Of a stretch of DNA of 64,000 nucleotides, positions 19,659 to 26,723 are shown in pieces. The DNA is from Nocardioides thalensis (GTDB lineage Bacteria > Actinomycetota > Actinomycetes > Propionibacteriales > Nocardioidaceae): assembly GCF_013410655.1 (NCBI RefSeq), contig NZ_JACCFP010000001.1:2007501-2071500 (forward strand), written 5' to 3'. The notes beneath the pieces are model-generated. The model was not told the origin of the DNA and made no database searches. It worked only from the letters and a program-made list of their open reading frames with translations. The translations under genes and the position numbers were made by a program. The number at the start of each line of letters is the position of its first letter. Position 1 is the first letter of the stretch.

Positions 19659-20033
19659 TTGACCACTGATCAGGACGCTGCCGACGAGGCCGTCAACGCG
19701 TTCTGGAACGAGGCCAAGCGCCGCATCCACCTCGAGGAGATCTCGGTCTACACCGGGCCGTCGCCGCTGGCGGCCGTCCCGCCGCCGGCGTGGTCGTGGG
19801 GCGAGGGCGCGGACGCCGACGCGTTCGTCGACGACCTGCTGGCCCACCGGCTCGGCGAGACGAGGGTCGCCGTCGCCGACTACGAGGCCGTGGGGGAGCA
19901 GCACCCGGAGCCCGGGTCACTGAGCATCGTGCTCGACGGCGCGGGGCGCGCCCGGGTCCTCGTCGTCACGAGCGACGTCACCGTGGACGGCACGGACGTG
20001 GTGCAGGCCCTGAAGGTGCTCTACACCACCTGA
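19659..20033 (+). CDS. Small protein resembling part of an ASCH domain
   Basis: A 124-residue protein starting at TTG 19659, 9 bases after sufT. Parts resemble actinobacterial ASCH-domain proteins: AFWNEAKRRI near the N terminus, PPPAWSWGEGADAD, and PGSLSIVLDGAGRARVLVVTSDV. The C-terminal part of the usual ASCH fold (acidic EGEGD-type segment) is missing, so it is either a shortened family member or a degenerate copy. No function is assigned. It may be the last gene of the suf transcript. Its end overlaps the convergent SRPBCC gene by 13 bases. Confidence 0.55.
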   Translation: MTTDQDAADEAVNAFWNEAKRRIHLEEISVYTGPSPLAAVPPPAWSWGEGADADAFVDDLLAHRLGETRVAVADYEAVGEQHPEPGSLSIVLDGAGRARVLVVTSDVTVDGTDVVQALKVLYTT

Positions 20034-20533
20034 GCCGCGCCGTACCTCTCGTCGGTGTACTTGCGGAGCTTGCGCAGGAACAGCCGGAACGTCAGGTTCA
20101 TGACCGGCCCATTGACCTTCAGCGAGAGGGCGCCGGGGCCGGCGACGTCGAGCGCGAGCGTCCACGTCAGCCGGCAGCCGGTCGCGGTCCGGACGATGTC
20201 GTAGCGCTCCGCGAACGCGCGGATGCTCTTCTCCGACGCCTCGTTGAAGCGGAACCCCATCCTGGTCGGGGGCTCCCACAGGAGGAACTCCTCGGTGCCG
20301 ACCAGGCCCCCGCGCATCGTGACGGTGCGGGTGGTGCCGACCCGTGGCGGCATCGGGCTGGTCCACTCCACGTGGGTGATGACCTTCGCCCACCGCGGCC
20401 AGGCGGCGGCGTCCTCGAACACCTCGAAGAGCTCCTCGGGCGTGATGTTGAGGTCGACGCTGTTGGCGTAGCGGTGCCGGGCGGTGTCGACGAAGTCGGG
20501 GCCGACCCGGTCGCACGGGTGCAGTTCCTTCAT
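20021..20533 (-). CDS. SRPBCC-family (polyketide cyclase/START-like) protein
   Basis: A 170-residue protein with the helix-grip fold that binds hydrophobic ligands: an N-terminal ITPEELFEVFEDAAAWPRWAKVI stretch typical of the family, central beta strands, and the long C-terminal helix (MNLTFRLFLRKLRKYTDERYG). The ligand cannot be read from the sequence. The start ATG lies 6 bases after TATTCT on the minus strand. A KstR-like palindrome overlaps that -10, suggesting steroid- or lipid-responsive control. Confidence 0.8.
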   Translation of the reverse strand: MKELHPCDRVGPDFVDTARHRYANSVDLNITPEELFEVFEDAAAWPRWAKVITHVEWTSPMPPRVGTTRTVTMRGGLVGTEEFLLWEPPTRMGFRFNEASEKSIRAFAERYDIVRTATGCRLTWTLALDVAGPGALSLKVNGPVMNLTFRLFLRKLRKYTDERYGAAQVV

Positions 20534-20539
20534 GCACCC

Positions 20540-20545
20540 AGAATA
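20540..20545 (-). promoter_or_regulatory. -10 hexamer TATTCT for leaderless SRPBCC gene
   Basis: On the minus strand TATTCT lies 6 bases before the ATG at 20533 and shares two bases with the adjacent TAGAACGAGTTCTA palindrome. Confidence 0.6.
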
Positions 20546-20557
20546 GAACGAGTTCTA
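20544..20557. promoter_or_regulatory. KstR-like operator TAGAACGAGTTCTA
   Basis: A perfect 14-base palindrome (arms TAGAAC/GTTCTA, GA centre) matching the mycobacterial KstR consensus TNNAACNNGTTNNA at every fixed position. It lies between two divergent leaderless promoters, touching the -10 of the SRPBCC gene and 6 bases upstream of the -10 of the 20577 gene. Confidence 0.65.
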
Positions 20558-20563
20558 GTCCGA

Positions 20564-20569
20564 TAGCGT
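20564..20569 (+). promoter_or_regulatory. -10 hexamer TAGCGT for leaderless 20577 gene
   Basis: TAGCGT is 7 bases before ATG 20577. This favours that ATG over the in-frame GTG at 20571. Confidence 0.6.
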
Positions 20570-20576
20570 CGTGTCC

Positions 20577-21185
20577 ATGCCCGAGGTCCTGGTCCCCGCG
20601 TCGCGCCTGGTGCGGTGGGTCGACAACTTCGACAGCCGGCACGGAGGAGCGACGCTCGCGGTGATCGACGGCGCGCTGCGGGGTGATGCGGCCGACGGGT
20701 CGTGGTTCGTGGCGCGCCTGCCCTTCGGGGAGGCGTACGACGCCGCGGCCGACCCTGGCGCGATGGCCGCGGCCGCCGTACCTCCCGAGGAGTGGGGCGT
20801 GCTGCTCGTGCGCAAGGGCGGGTTCGCCGTCGCGCGTCTGGTGAGGGACCAGGTGGCGGAGTCCAAGGTCGGCCAGCGGCACGTCCAGGGGCGGACCAAG
20901 GCCGGTGGCCAGTCGCAGCAGCGGTTCGCGCGCCGTCGGGACAACCAGGCGCGGCAGGCCTACGAGGCCGCGGCCGACCACGCGGCGCGGATACTCTCGG
21001 GCATCGCGGGACCTCTCGTCACCGGGGGCGACCGCTCCGCGGTCGCCGAGGTGCTCGCCGATCCGCGCCTGTCCGGGCTCGACGTCGACGGACGGTGGCT
21101 GCCGGTCACGGACCCGCGCCGCGCGGTGCTCGACCAGGCGATCGGCGACGCGCTCGCGATCGGCGTCGAGGTCGAGAACGCGTGA
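20577..21185 (+). CDS. acVLRF1-type peptidyl-tRNA hydrolase (Vms1-like release factor)
   Basis: A 202-residue member of the actinobacterial VLRF1 family, related to eukaryotic Vms1/ANKZF1, proposed to release nascent chains from stalled large ribosomal subunits. The diagnostic motif GGQSQQRFARRRDNQA (about 109-124) replaces the GGQ of ordinary release factors. It is preceded by a basic RHVQGRTKAGG stretch, as in family members. The C-terminal domain resembles eRF1 domain 3. It is monocistronic and leaderless from the ATG at 20577. Confidence 0.85.
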   Translation: MPEVLVPASRLVRWVDNFDSRHGGATLAVIDGALRGDAADGSWFVARLPFGEAYDAAADPGAMAAAAVPPEEWGVLLVRKGGFAVARLVRDQVAESKVGQRHVQGRTKAGGQSQQRFARRRDNQARQAYEAAADHAARILSGIAGPLVTGGDRSAVAEVLADPRLSGLDVDGRWLPVTDPRRAVLDQAIGDALAIGVEVENA

Positions 21186-21344
21186 TCAGTCGCCGGCGGA
21201 CGCCTCGGCGTGCCGCTGGTGCAGGCGCTCCCTGATCTGGTCGGGCGTGTAGGCGCGGCGCACCCGCTCCTGACGGGCCATCACGGCGCCCGCCGCGGCG
21301 ACGCCGGCGACCCCGGCCAGCCCGATCCACTTCCACACGCGCAT
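21186..21344 (-). CDS. Small single-pass membrane protein
   Basis: A 52-residue product: MRVWKWIGLAGVAGVAAAG forms one membrane helix, followed by a charged tail (ARQERVRRAYTPDQIRERL). The start is ATG 21344 because TAAGGT lies exactly 7 bases before it on the minus strand. It ends next to the stop of the release-factor gene. Similar DUF-less small proteins are common in actinobacteria; no function is known. Confidence 0.65.
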   Translation of the reverse strand: MRVWKWIGLAGVAGVAAAGAVMARQERVRRAYTPDQIRERLHQRHAEASAGD

Positions 21345-21351
21345 GCCGTCG

Positions 21352-21357
21352 ACCTTA
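21352..21357 (-). promoter_or_regulatory. -10 hexamer TAAGGT for the 52-residue membrane protein
   Basis: TAAGGT on the minus strand, 7 bases before ATG 21344; no Shine-Dalgarno sequence. Confidence 0.55.
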
Positions 21358-21393
21358 GATGAGACCTTGACCGTCACCGGCAGACTGCATCCC

Positions 21394-22071
21394 GTGATCT
21401 CGATCGACGACGCGGCGAAGGTCGTGCGCACCGGCGACCTGCTCCTCTTCCGGGGCCGCACCGCCGCCGACCGAGCGGTCCGGGTGGCCACCAACGCGCC
21501 GGTGAACCACGTGGGCATGGCCGTCGTCATCGACGACCTCCCGCCGCTGCTGTGGCACGCCGAGCTCAGCCAGACCCAGGTCGACCTGTGGACCGGCGGC
21601 CACCACCGCGGCGTGCAGCTCCACGACTTCGAGGAGGCGGTCGGTCGCTGGCGACACAGCTACCAGCAGGGCGTGTGGTTGCGGCAGCTCGAGCCCGAGG
21701 CCGGTCGTGCCGAGGAGGACGCGGCCCTGCGCGCGATCGCACGCATGGACGGCGTCAGCTTCCCGACGGCCGGCCGGATGGCGCTGAAGTACCTCCGCGG
21801 TCGCGGCGACTCCTACCAGCCGCGCAAGCGCCGTGGGCAGCGGTTCCGGCCCGAGGCGGCGTTCTGTGCCGAGACCGTCGCGCTGACCCTGCAGGAGATG
21901 GGGATCGTCGAGGACGACCGGCGCGCACAGTGGTTCGACCCCGGCACGTTCTGGAGCGGCGCCTACCTGCCCCTGCGGCCGGGCTGGTCCTACGGCAAGG
22001 AGGTCGCCGTGGGCACGGCCCCCGACCCGGACGCGCCGGTGCCGAGCAGCCGTACCCGCTGGCAGGGCTGA
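21394..22071 (+). CDS. Circularly permuted papain-fold (YiiX/NlpC-P60-like) protein
   Basis: A 225-residue protein with hallmarks of permuted NlpC/P60 proteins: an N-terminal GDLLLFRGR strand, the histidine in NHVGMAVVI (about residue 40), LLWHAE, and a catalytic cysteine placed late, in AAFCAETVALTLQEMG (about residue 168). The Cys-after-His order is the mark of the permuted YiiX/LRAT-like class, which includes amidases and acyltransferases. There is no signal peptide, so it is probably cytoplasmic. Substrate is unknown. The GTG at 21394 is 7 bases after CAGACT, a weaker -10-like hexamer. Confidence 0.75.
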   Translation: MISIDDAAKVVRTGDLLLFRGRTAADRAVRVATNAPVNHVGMAVVIDDLPPLLWHAELSQTQVDLWTGGHHRGVQLHDFEEAVGRWRHSYQQGVWLRQLEPEAGRAEEDAALRAIARMDGVSFPTAGRMALKYLRGRGDSYQPRKRRGQRFRPEAAFCAETVALTLQEMGIVEDDRRAQWFDPGTFWSGAYLPLRPGWSYGKEVAVGTAPDPDAPVPSSRTRWQG

Positions 22072-22072
22072 C

Positions 22073-23221
22073 CTAGCTCGGCGCGGCCGACGACGCCCGT
22101 CGAAGCGGGCCGAAGAACGTCCGGAGGTCGGCGACGAGGTCGTCGGGCGCCTCCATGGCGGGGAAGTGCTGACCGTGCTCGAACTCGGTCCAGTGCGCAC
22201 CGGGCGGCGCGGGGACCAGCGTGCGCACGGTGGCGTCGGCGCCGAAGACCGCGAAGCCGTGCGGGACCGCCGCGGGGGCGCCCCAGTCCGAGGAGTGCGC
22301 CTGCTCGTAGAGCACGTGCGCGGCGCCGGCGCCCGAGCCCGTGAACCAGTAGATGCTGACGGTCGCCACCAGCACGTCACGATCGATCGGCCGGTCGGTC
22401 CACTCGGCGAACTTCTCGGCGATCCAGGCGAGCTGGAGGACCGGCGAGTCGGCGAGGCCGTAGCCGATCGTCTGAGGGCGACTGTTCTGGATCGCCAGGT
22501 AGCCCGACCCTTCCGTCCGGAAGGCCGTCATCCGCTCGAGGATGAGCTTGTCGACCGGGTCGTCCGCGTCGAGCCGGTCGGCCATGCCGGGGATGAAGGT
22601 GGCCGTCGCCGCGGCCGTCAGCGGGTCGGTGACCACGTGGACGCCGACGACCCGCTCGCCGTCGACGCCGGCGACCATGCCCGCAACGCCGGCTCCGATG
22701 TCCCCGCCGTGCACGCCGTAGCGCTCGTAGCCAAGGCGGCGCATGAGCTCCGCCAACGCTCGACCGGTGCGCCCCATCGACCACCCCGACCCGCCGAGGG
22801 GGTTGGAGAACCCGAAGCCGGGCAGCGACGGGGCGACCACGTGGAACGCCGGCCCCTCCGAGGGGGCGACCAGCGGCTCGATCAGCTCGACGAACTCCAC
22901 GATCGAGCTCGGGTAGCCGTGGAGGAGCAGCAGCGGCGTGGCGTCGGGCCGCTCGGAGCGGACGTGGAGGAAGTGGATCCGCTGCCCGTCGATGCCGGTG
23001 ACGAACTGCGGCAGCCGGTTGAGCCGTGCCTCCCACCCGCGCCAGTCGAACCCGCTGCGCCAGTGGCCGACCAGCTCCTTCATCCGGTCGAGCGGGACAC
23101 CCCGCTCGGAGCCCGTGCCGGCGAGCTGGGCGGGCCAGCGGACCCGGTCCAGCCGGGCGTGCAGGTCGTCGATGTCGGCCTGCGGGATCTCGATGCGGAA
23201 GGGCTGGATCTCGTCGTTCAT
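22073..23221 (-). CDS. Epoxide hydrolase (EHN domain alpha/beta hydrolase)
   Basis: A 382-residue alpha/beta hydrolase of the microsomal/juvenile-hormone epoxide hydrolase group. The N-terminal EHN region (PFRIEIPQADIDDLHARLDRVRWP form) is followed by the oxyanion motif HGYPSSIVEF, the nucleophile elbow HGGDIGAGV with the catalytic Asp, and the catalytic His in GQHFPAMEAPDDL. The ATG at 23221 has an AAGGAG ribosome site. The WYL regulator at 23324 is divergent from it and a perfect inverted repeat lies between them, so this is the probable target gene. Confidence 0.88.
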   Translation of the reverse strand: MNDEIQPFRIEIPQADIDDLHARLDRVRWPAQLAGTGSERGVPLDRMKELVGHWRSGFDWRGWEARLNRLPQFVTGIDGQRIHFLHVRSERPDATPLLLLHGYPSSIVEFVELIEPLVAPSEGPAFHVVAPSLPGFGFSNPLGGSGWSMGRTGRALAELMRRLGYERYGVHGGDIGAGVAGMVAGVDGERVVGVHVVTDPLTAAATATFIPGMADRLDADDPVDKLILERMTAFRTEGSGYLAIQNSRPQTIGYGLADSPVLQLAWIAEKFAEWTDRPIDRDVLVATVSIYWFTGSGAGAAHVLYEQAHSSDWGAPAAVPHGFAVFGADATVRTLVPAPPGAHWTEFEHGQHFPAMEAPDDLVADLRTFFGPLRRASSAAPS

Positions 23222-23277
23222 CGGTCTGCTCCTTGCTCGGTGTCTCCGGGTCTTCCCTGTGCGCACGACGTTAGGAA

Positions 23278-23306
23278 CAATCGCGGCAAGATCCGTTCCG
23301 CGATTG
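23278..23306. promoter_or_regulatory. Inverted repeat CAATCGCGG-N11-CCGCGATTG
   Basis: Perfect 9-bp arms with an 11-base spacer in the 102-base gap between the divergent epoxide hydrolase and WYL genes. The size and position fit an operator for the WYL-domain regulator. Confidence 0.65.
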
Positions 23307-23323
23307 CCGGAGAATCTCGAACC

Positions 23324-24295
23324 ATGTGGGAAACCTCGACCAGACTCCTGCGCCTCCTCACGCTGCTGCAGACCCGGCGCGACTGGACCGGCGCCGAGCT
23401 CGGCAGGCGCCTGGGTGTGAGTGCCCGGACGGTGCGCAACGACGTGGATCGCTTGCGCGAGCTCGGCTATCCGATCGAGGCGCGGCCGGGCGTCGCGGGC
23501 GGCTATCGGCTCGGGGCCGGCGGCACGCTTCCGCCGTTGCTGCTGGACGACGACGAGGCGGTGGCCGTGGCGGTAGCGTTGCGTACGGTCGCCGGGAGCT
23601 CGATCACCGGCATCGAGGAGACCGCGGTGCAGGCACTGATGAAGCTGCAGCAGGTCCTCCCCTCCCGGCTGCGTCGCCGGGTCTCGGCCCTGCAATCGGC
23701 CACGGTGCCGATCACGCAGTCAGGACCGACGGTCGACGCCGACGCGCTGACCGTCATCGCCGCCGCGTCCCGCGACCACGAGCGGCTGCGGTTCTCCTAC
23801 CGCTCGTACGACGGTGCCGAGTCCCGGCGGGAGGCGGAGCCGTACCGGCTCGTGCACGAGCGGCGGCGCTGGTACCTCCTGGCGTGGGACGTCGATCGCG
23901 ACGACTGGCGCATCTTCCGGGTCGACCGGATGAGGATGCGCACGCCGAACGGCCCGCACTTCGTCCCGCGCGAGCTGCCACCGGATCGCGAGATCGCCGC
24001 GCGGGTGCAGCGTCACGTCGGGGAGGCGCCCTGGCGCTTCCGTGCCCGGGTCGTCGTGCACGCGCCGGCGTCGTACGTCCGGTCACGCATGCCGATCCCC
24101 GTCGACATCGAGGAGCTCGCCGACGACCGCTGTGCCTTCACGCCCGGGTCGGACAACCCGACGATGCTCGCGCTCTACCTGGGGATGCTCGACGCCGAGT
24201 TCGAGGGCGGCGACTCGCCCGAGCTGTCGCAGGCTCTGCGAGCCCTCGCCGCCCGCTTCACGCGCGCCGCTGGGGCTGGAGCTCGAGGGTCATGA
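23324..24295 (+). CDS. WYL-domain transcriptional regulator
   Basis: A 323-residue DeoR-like regulator. The N-terminal HTH (residues about 1-60) contains TGAELGRRLGVSARTVRNDVDRLRELGYPI, followed by GGYRLG and, after a linker, a WYL ligand-sensing domain (about 145-225: LRFSYRS, YRLVHERRRWYLLAWDVDRDDWRIFRVDRM as separate strands). Such proteins often control a divergent neighbour. The ATG at 23324 is 6 bases after GAATCT. The 3' end overlaps the convergent GNAT gene by 38 bases. Confidence 0.88.
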   Translation: MWETSTRLLRLLTLLQTRRDWTGAELGRRLGVSARTVRNDVDRLRELGYPIEARPGVAGGYRLGAGGTLPPLLLDDDEAVAVAVALRTVAGSSITGIEETAVQALMKLQQVLPSRLRRRVSALQSATVPITQSGPTVDADALTVIAAASRDHERLRFSYRSYDGAESRREAEPYRLVHERRRWYLLAWDVDRDDWRIFRVDRMRMRTPNGPHFVPRELPPDREIAARVQRHVGEAPWRFRARVVVHAPASYVRSRMPIPVDIEELADDRCAFTPGSDNPTMLALYLGMLDAEFEGGDSPELSQALRALAARFTRAAGAGARGS

Positions 24296-24749
24296 AGACG
24301 CTGTTGGGGTCCTCGGCGTAGCCCTCGAACGGACCGCACACGCTGAACCCTCGCGACGCGTAGAGCGCCCGCGCCGGGGCGAAGAAGTCCTCCGACCCGG
24401 TCTCGAGGCTGATCCGCTCGTAGCCGCGTGAGCGAGCCTCCGCGAGCAGGTGGTCGAGCAGCCGGGCGGCGACGCCACGACGCCGCGCCGCGGTCGCCGT
24501 ACGCATCGACTTGATCTCCGCGTGCGCCGGGTCGATCTCCTTCAGGGCGCCGCAGCCGAGCAGGGCGCCCTCCTCGCGAAGGGTCCAGAACGTCACGCCG
24601 GGGACGGCGAGCGCGTGGGCGTCGAGCGCGTGCACCGACTCGGGCGGCGAGGTGGCGTACATGTCGGCGAGGTGCTCCTGGAGCAGGCCCCGCACGTCGA
24701 GGCGGAGCGGGTCGTCGACGGAGATCTCCATCGCGGTCGCGCTGGTCAT
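24258..24749 (-). CDS. GNAT-family N-acetyltransferase
   Basis: Acetyl-CoA dependent acyltransferase of 163 residues. Conserved motif A is seen in EIKSMRTATAARRRGVAARLLDHLL, with the RRRGVA acetyl-CoA pyrophosphate loop, and motif B in FFAPARALYASRGF. The acceptor substrate is not evident. The ATG at 24749 overlaps the thioesterase stop (ATGA); a second ATG at 24731 is less likely. It forms a two-gene unit with the thioesterase. Confidence 0.85.
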   Translation of the reverse strand: MTSATAMEISVDDPLRLDVRGLLQEHLADMYATSPPESVHALDAHALAVPGVTFWTLREEGALLGCGALKEIDPAHAEIKSMRTATAARRRGVAARLLDHLLAEARSRGYERISLETGSEDFFAPARALYASRGFSVCGPFEGYAEDPNSVFMTLELQPQRRA

Positions 24750-25243
24750 CGGAGCGCGAGGCAGCCGGAGGTCTCGGCGGCCCAGGGGAGTGCAGCGTGC
24801 TCGGCGACCTTCTCGTCGATGAGCTTGGCGACGTCGGTGGGCCACGGCTCGGTGCGACGGTCGTCGAGCCGCACGCAGAGCAGGATCTCCTCGAAGACGC
24901 AGGCCACCCGCTGGTGGGTGTCGTCGAGGATGTGGACGAGCGCGTGGGCGGCCCGCTCCGAGCGGCCGAGCAGCCGGGCCCGCACGGACATCCGGTCGCC
25001 GGTCTTGAGCTCGTGGAGGTAGGTGAGGTGCTGCTCCGCGGACAGGCACGCGAGCCCGGTGGCGAGCGGCCAGTTCAGCGGGATGCCGCAGTCGACGAGC
25101 AGCTCGTCGAGGCCCTCGCTCCCGATCCCCAGGTAGTGGCGGACGTTGAGGAACCCGTTGCTGTCCTCGAAGGCGATCGGCACCGGCTGCTCGGCGAGGG
25201 CCGGCATGGACACGAGCTGTTCGTACGTCGGCTGCGTCGGCAT
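24746..25243 (-). CDS. Hotdog-fold thioesterase family protein
   Basis: A 165-residue protein with the 4-hydroxybenzoyl-CoA thioesterase-like arrangement FEDSNGFLNVRHYLGIGSEG near the N terminus. The family's usual catalytic Asp/His position is represented by the D of EDSNG. Later strands (SVRARLLGRSERAAHALVHIL) complete the fold. It probably hydrolyses an acyl-CoA; the acyl group is unknown. The ATG at 25243 is 6 bases after TAGGGT, and the TAG of that hexamer is also the stop codon of the upstream regulator gene. Confidence 0.75.
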   Translation of the reverse strand: MPTQPTYEQLVSMPALAEQPVPIAFEDSNGFLNVRHYLGIGSEGLDELLVDCGIPLNWPLATGLACLSAEQHLTYLHELKTGDRMSVRARLLGRSERAAHALVHILDDTHQRVACVFEEILLCVRLDDRRTEPWPTDVAKLIDEKVAEHAALPWAAETSGCLALR

Positions 25244-25249
25244 GCGGTG

Positions 25250-25255
25250 ACCCTA
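25250..25255 (-). promoter_or_regulatory. -10 hexamer TAGGGT for leaderless thioesterase
   Basis: TAGGGT on the minus strand, 6 bases before ATG 25243. Its first three bases are the TAG stop of the GbsR/MarR gene. Confidence 0.6.
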
Positions 25256-25744
25256 TCGATCGAGCCCGAGCTCCCGCTTGCGTGCGTCCCACCGGTCGAC
25301 GACGGCCTTCATCTCGTGCTCGATGAAGGTGAGGAACTCCAGCGACAGGGTCAGTCGCCGGGTCGCGGGATGGTCGGCGCCCAGCTGCTGGCGGGCAGCG
25401 TCCATCGCCGCCTTGATCGGGGCGTAGACCTGGTCGTAGCGCAGCATCGCGTCGTGCCAGGCGTCGTCGTCGACGACGTAGACGTCCCGCCGCGTGCCCC
25501 GCTCGCGCTCGCGCCGCAGGAAGCCGATCTGGGCGAGCATCCGAACTGCGCCGGAGACGCTGGCCGCGCTCACGTCGAGGAACTCGGCGAGCTCGGCCGC
25601 CGTCATCCGGCCGTCGTCGTCGACCATCGCGGCCGCCAGGACGCGGGCGGGCATCCGCGCCATGCCGGTCTCGATGAACGCGCCGGCGAGCCGCTCGGCC
25701 GACTGCACGTCGACGGGCAGCGCGGAGTGTGGCGGAGTAGACAT
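25253..25744 (-). CDS. GbsR/MarR-family transcriptional regulator
   Basis: A 163-residue winged-helix protein: HTH at about 40-80 (MTAAELAEFLDVSAASVSGAVRML pattern), the wing RRERERGTRRDVYVV, and C-terminal helices for dimerisation. It is divergent from an ABC exporter operon with a TTCAGA-N4-TCTGAA repeat between them, so it very likely represses that exporter and itself. The ATG at 25744 is 7 bases after TAATGT. Confidence 0.88.
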   Translation of the reverse strand: MSTPPHSALPVDVQSAERLAGAFIETGMARMPARVLAAAMVDDDGRMTAAELAEFLDVSAASVSGAVRMLAQIGFLRRERERGTRRDVYVVDDDAWHDAMLRYDQVYAPIKAAMDAARQQLGADHPATRRLTLSLEFLTFIEHEMKAVVDRWDARKRELGLDR

Positions 25745-25751
25745 GGCGCTA

Positions 25752-25757
25752 ACATTA
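25752..25757 (-). promoter_or_regulatory. -10 hexamer TAATGT for leaderless GbsR/MarR gene
   Basis: TAATGT on the minus strand, 7 bases before ATG 25744. Confidence 0.6.
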
Positions 25758-25763
25758 TCAAGA

Positions 25764-25779
25764 TTCAGAAAAGTCTGAA
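25764..25779. promoter_or_regulatory. Operator-like repeat TTCAGA-AAAG-TCTGAA
   Basis: A perfect 6-bp dyad inside a longer, one-base-offset dyad (AGATTCAGA/TCTGAAATCT), centred between the two divergent leaderless -10 hexamers at 25752-25757 and 25787-25792. It is the probable binding site of the GbsR/MarR regulator. Confidence 0.65.
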
Positions 25780-25786
25780 ATCTGTG

Positions 25787-25792
25787 TATCGT
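25787..25792 (+). promoter_or_regulatory. -10 hexamer TATCGT for leaderless ABC ATPase gene
   Basis: TATCGT, 7 bases before ATG 25800. Confidence 0.6.
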
Positions 25793-25799
25793 CGGCGGC

Positions 25800-26723
25800 A
25801 TGAGCGACAACGCCATCGAGATCAACGGACTGGTGAAGACGTTCGGGTCGTTCCGTGCGCTCGACGCCCTCGACCTCTCGGTCGCCCCCGGTGAGGTGCA
25901 CGGCTTCCTCGGCCCCAACGGAGCCGGCAAGTCAACGACGATCCGGGTCCTGCTCGGGCTGCTCCGCAAGGACGCCGGCGACGTACGACTGCTCGGCGGG
26001 GACCCCTGGCGGGACGCGGCGGCGCTGCACCGACGACTGGCCTACGTGCCCGGCGACGTCAGCCTCTGGCCCAACCTCACCGGAGGCGAGGCGATCGACC
26101 TCCTGGGCCGCCTCCGCGGCGGGCTCGACACGACCCGGCGCGCGGAGCTCCTGGACCGGTTCGAGCTCGACCCGACCAAGCGCGGCCGCACCTACTCCAA
26201 GGGCAACCGGCAGAAGGTCGCACTCGTCGCGGCGCTGGCCTCCGACGTGGAGCTGCTGCTCCTCGACGAGCCGACGAGCGGGCTCGACCCGCTGATGGAG
26301 GAGGTGTTCCAGGAGTACGTCGACGCGTTCCGCGATCGTGGCGGCACGGTGCTGCTGTCGAGCCACATCCTGGCGGAGGTGGAGAAGCTGTGCGACCGGG
26401 TCAGCATCATCCGGGCTGGCGCCGTGGTGGAGTCCGGCACCCTCGCCGAGCTGCGCCACCTGACCCGGACCTCGGTGGACGCGGTGCTCTCCGCGGTGCC
26501 GGCCGGGCTGGCGGACCTGCCCGGCGTCCACGACCTCGCCGTCGAGGGCGACCGCGTGCGGTTCCAGGTCGAGACCGACCGGATCGACGGCGCGATCGGC
26601 GCCCTGCACCGAGCCGGCATCCGCACCCTGGTGAGCCAGCCGCCGACGCTCGAGGAGCTCTTCCTGCGGCACTACGGCGACGTGATCGAGGACCGCGAGG
26701 CGGAGGGAGCGGTGAGCGCATGA
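25800..26723 (+). CDS. ABC transporter ATP-binding protein
   Basis: ATPase of an exporter, 307 residues: Walker [11 protein letters not shown] (about 38-47), the non-standard signature [12 protein letters not shown], Walker [16 protein letters not shown]-loop [12 protein letters not shown], then an extension of about 90 residues as in drug-export ATPases. The SKGNRQ signature recurs in ATPases paired with large polyketide-antibiotic-type permeases. It overlaps the permease gene by 4 bases and is divergent from its likely repressor. Confidence 0.9.
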   Translation: MSDNAIEINGLVKTFGSFRALDALDLSVAPGEVHGFLGPNGAGKSTTIRVLLGLLRKDAGDVRLLGGDPWRDAAALHRRLAYVPGDVSLWPNLTGGEAIDLLGRLRGGLDTTRRAELLDRFELDPTKRGRTYSKGNRQKVALVAALASDVELLLLDEPTSGLDPLMEEVFQEYVDAFRDRGGTVLLSSHILAEVEKLCDRVSIIRAGAVVESGTLAELRHLTRTSVDAVLSAVPAGLADLPGVHDLAVEGDRVRFQVETDRIDGAIGALHRAGIRTLVSQPPTLEELFLRHYGDVIEDREAEGAVSA

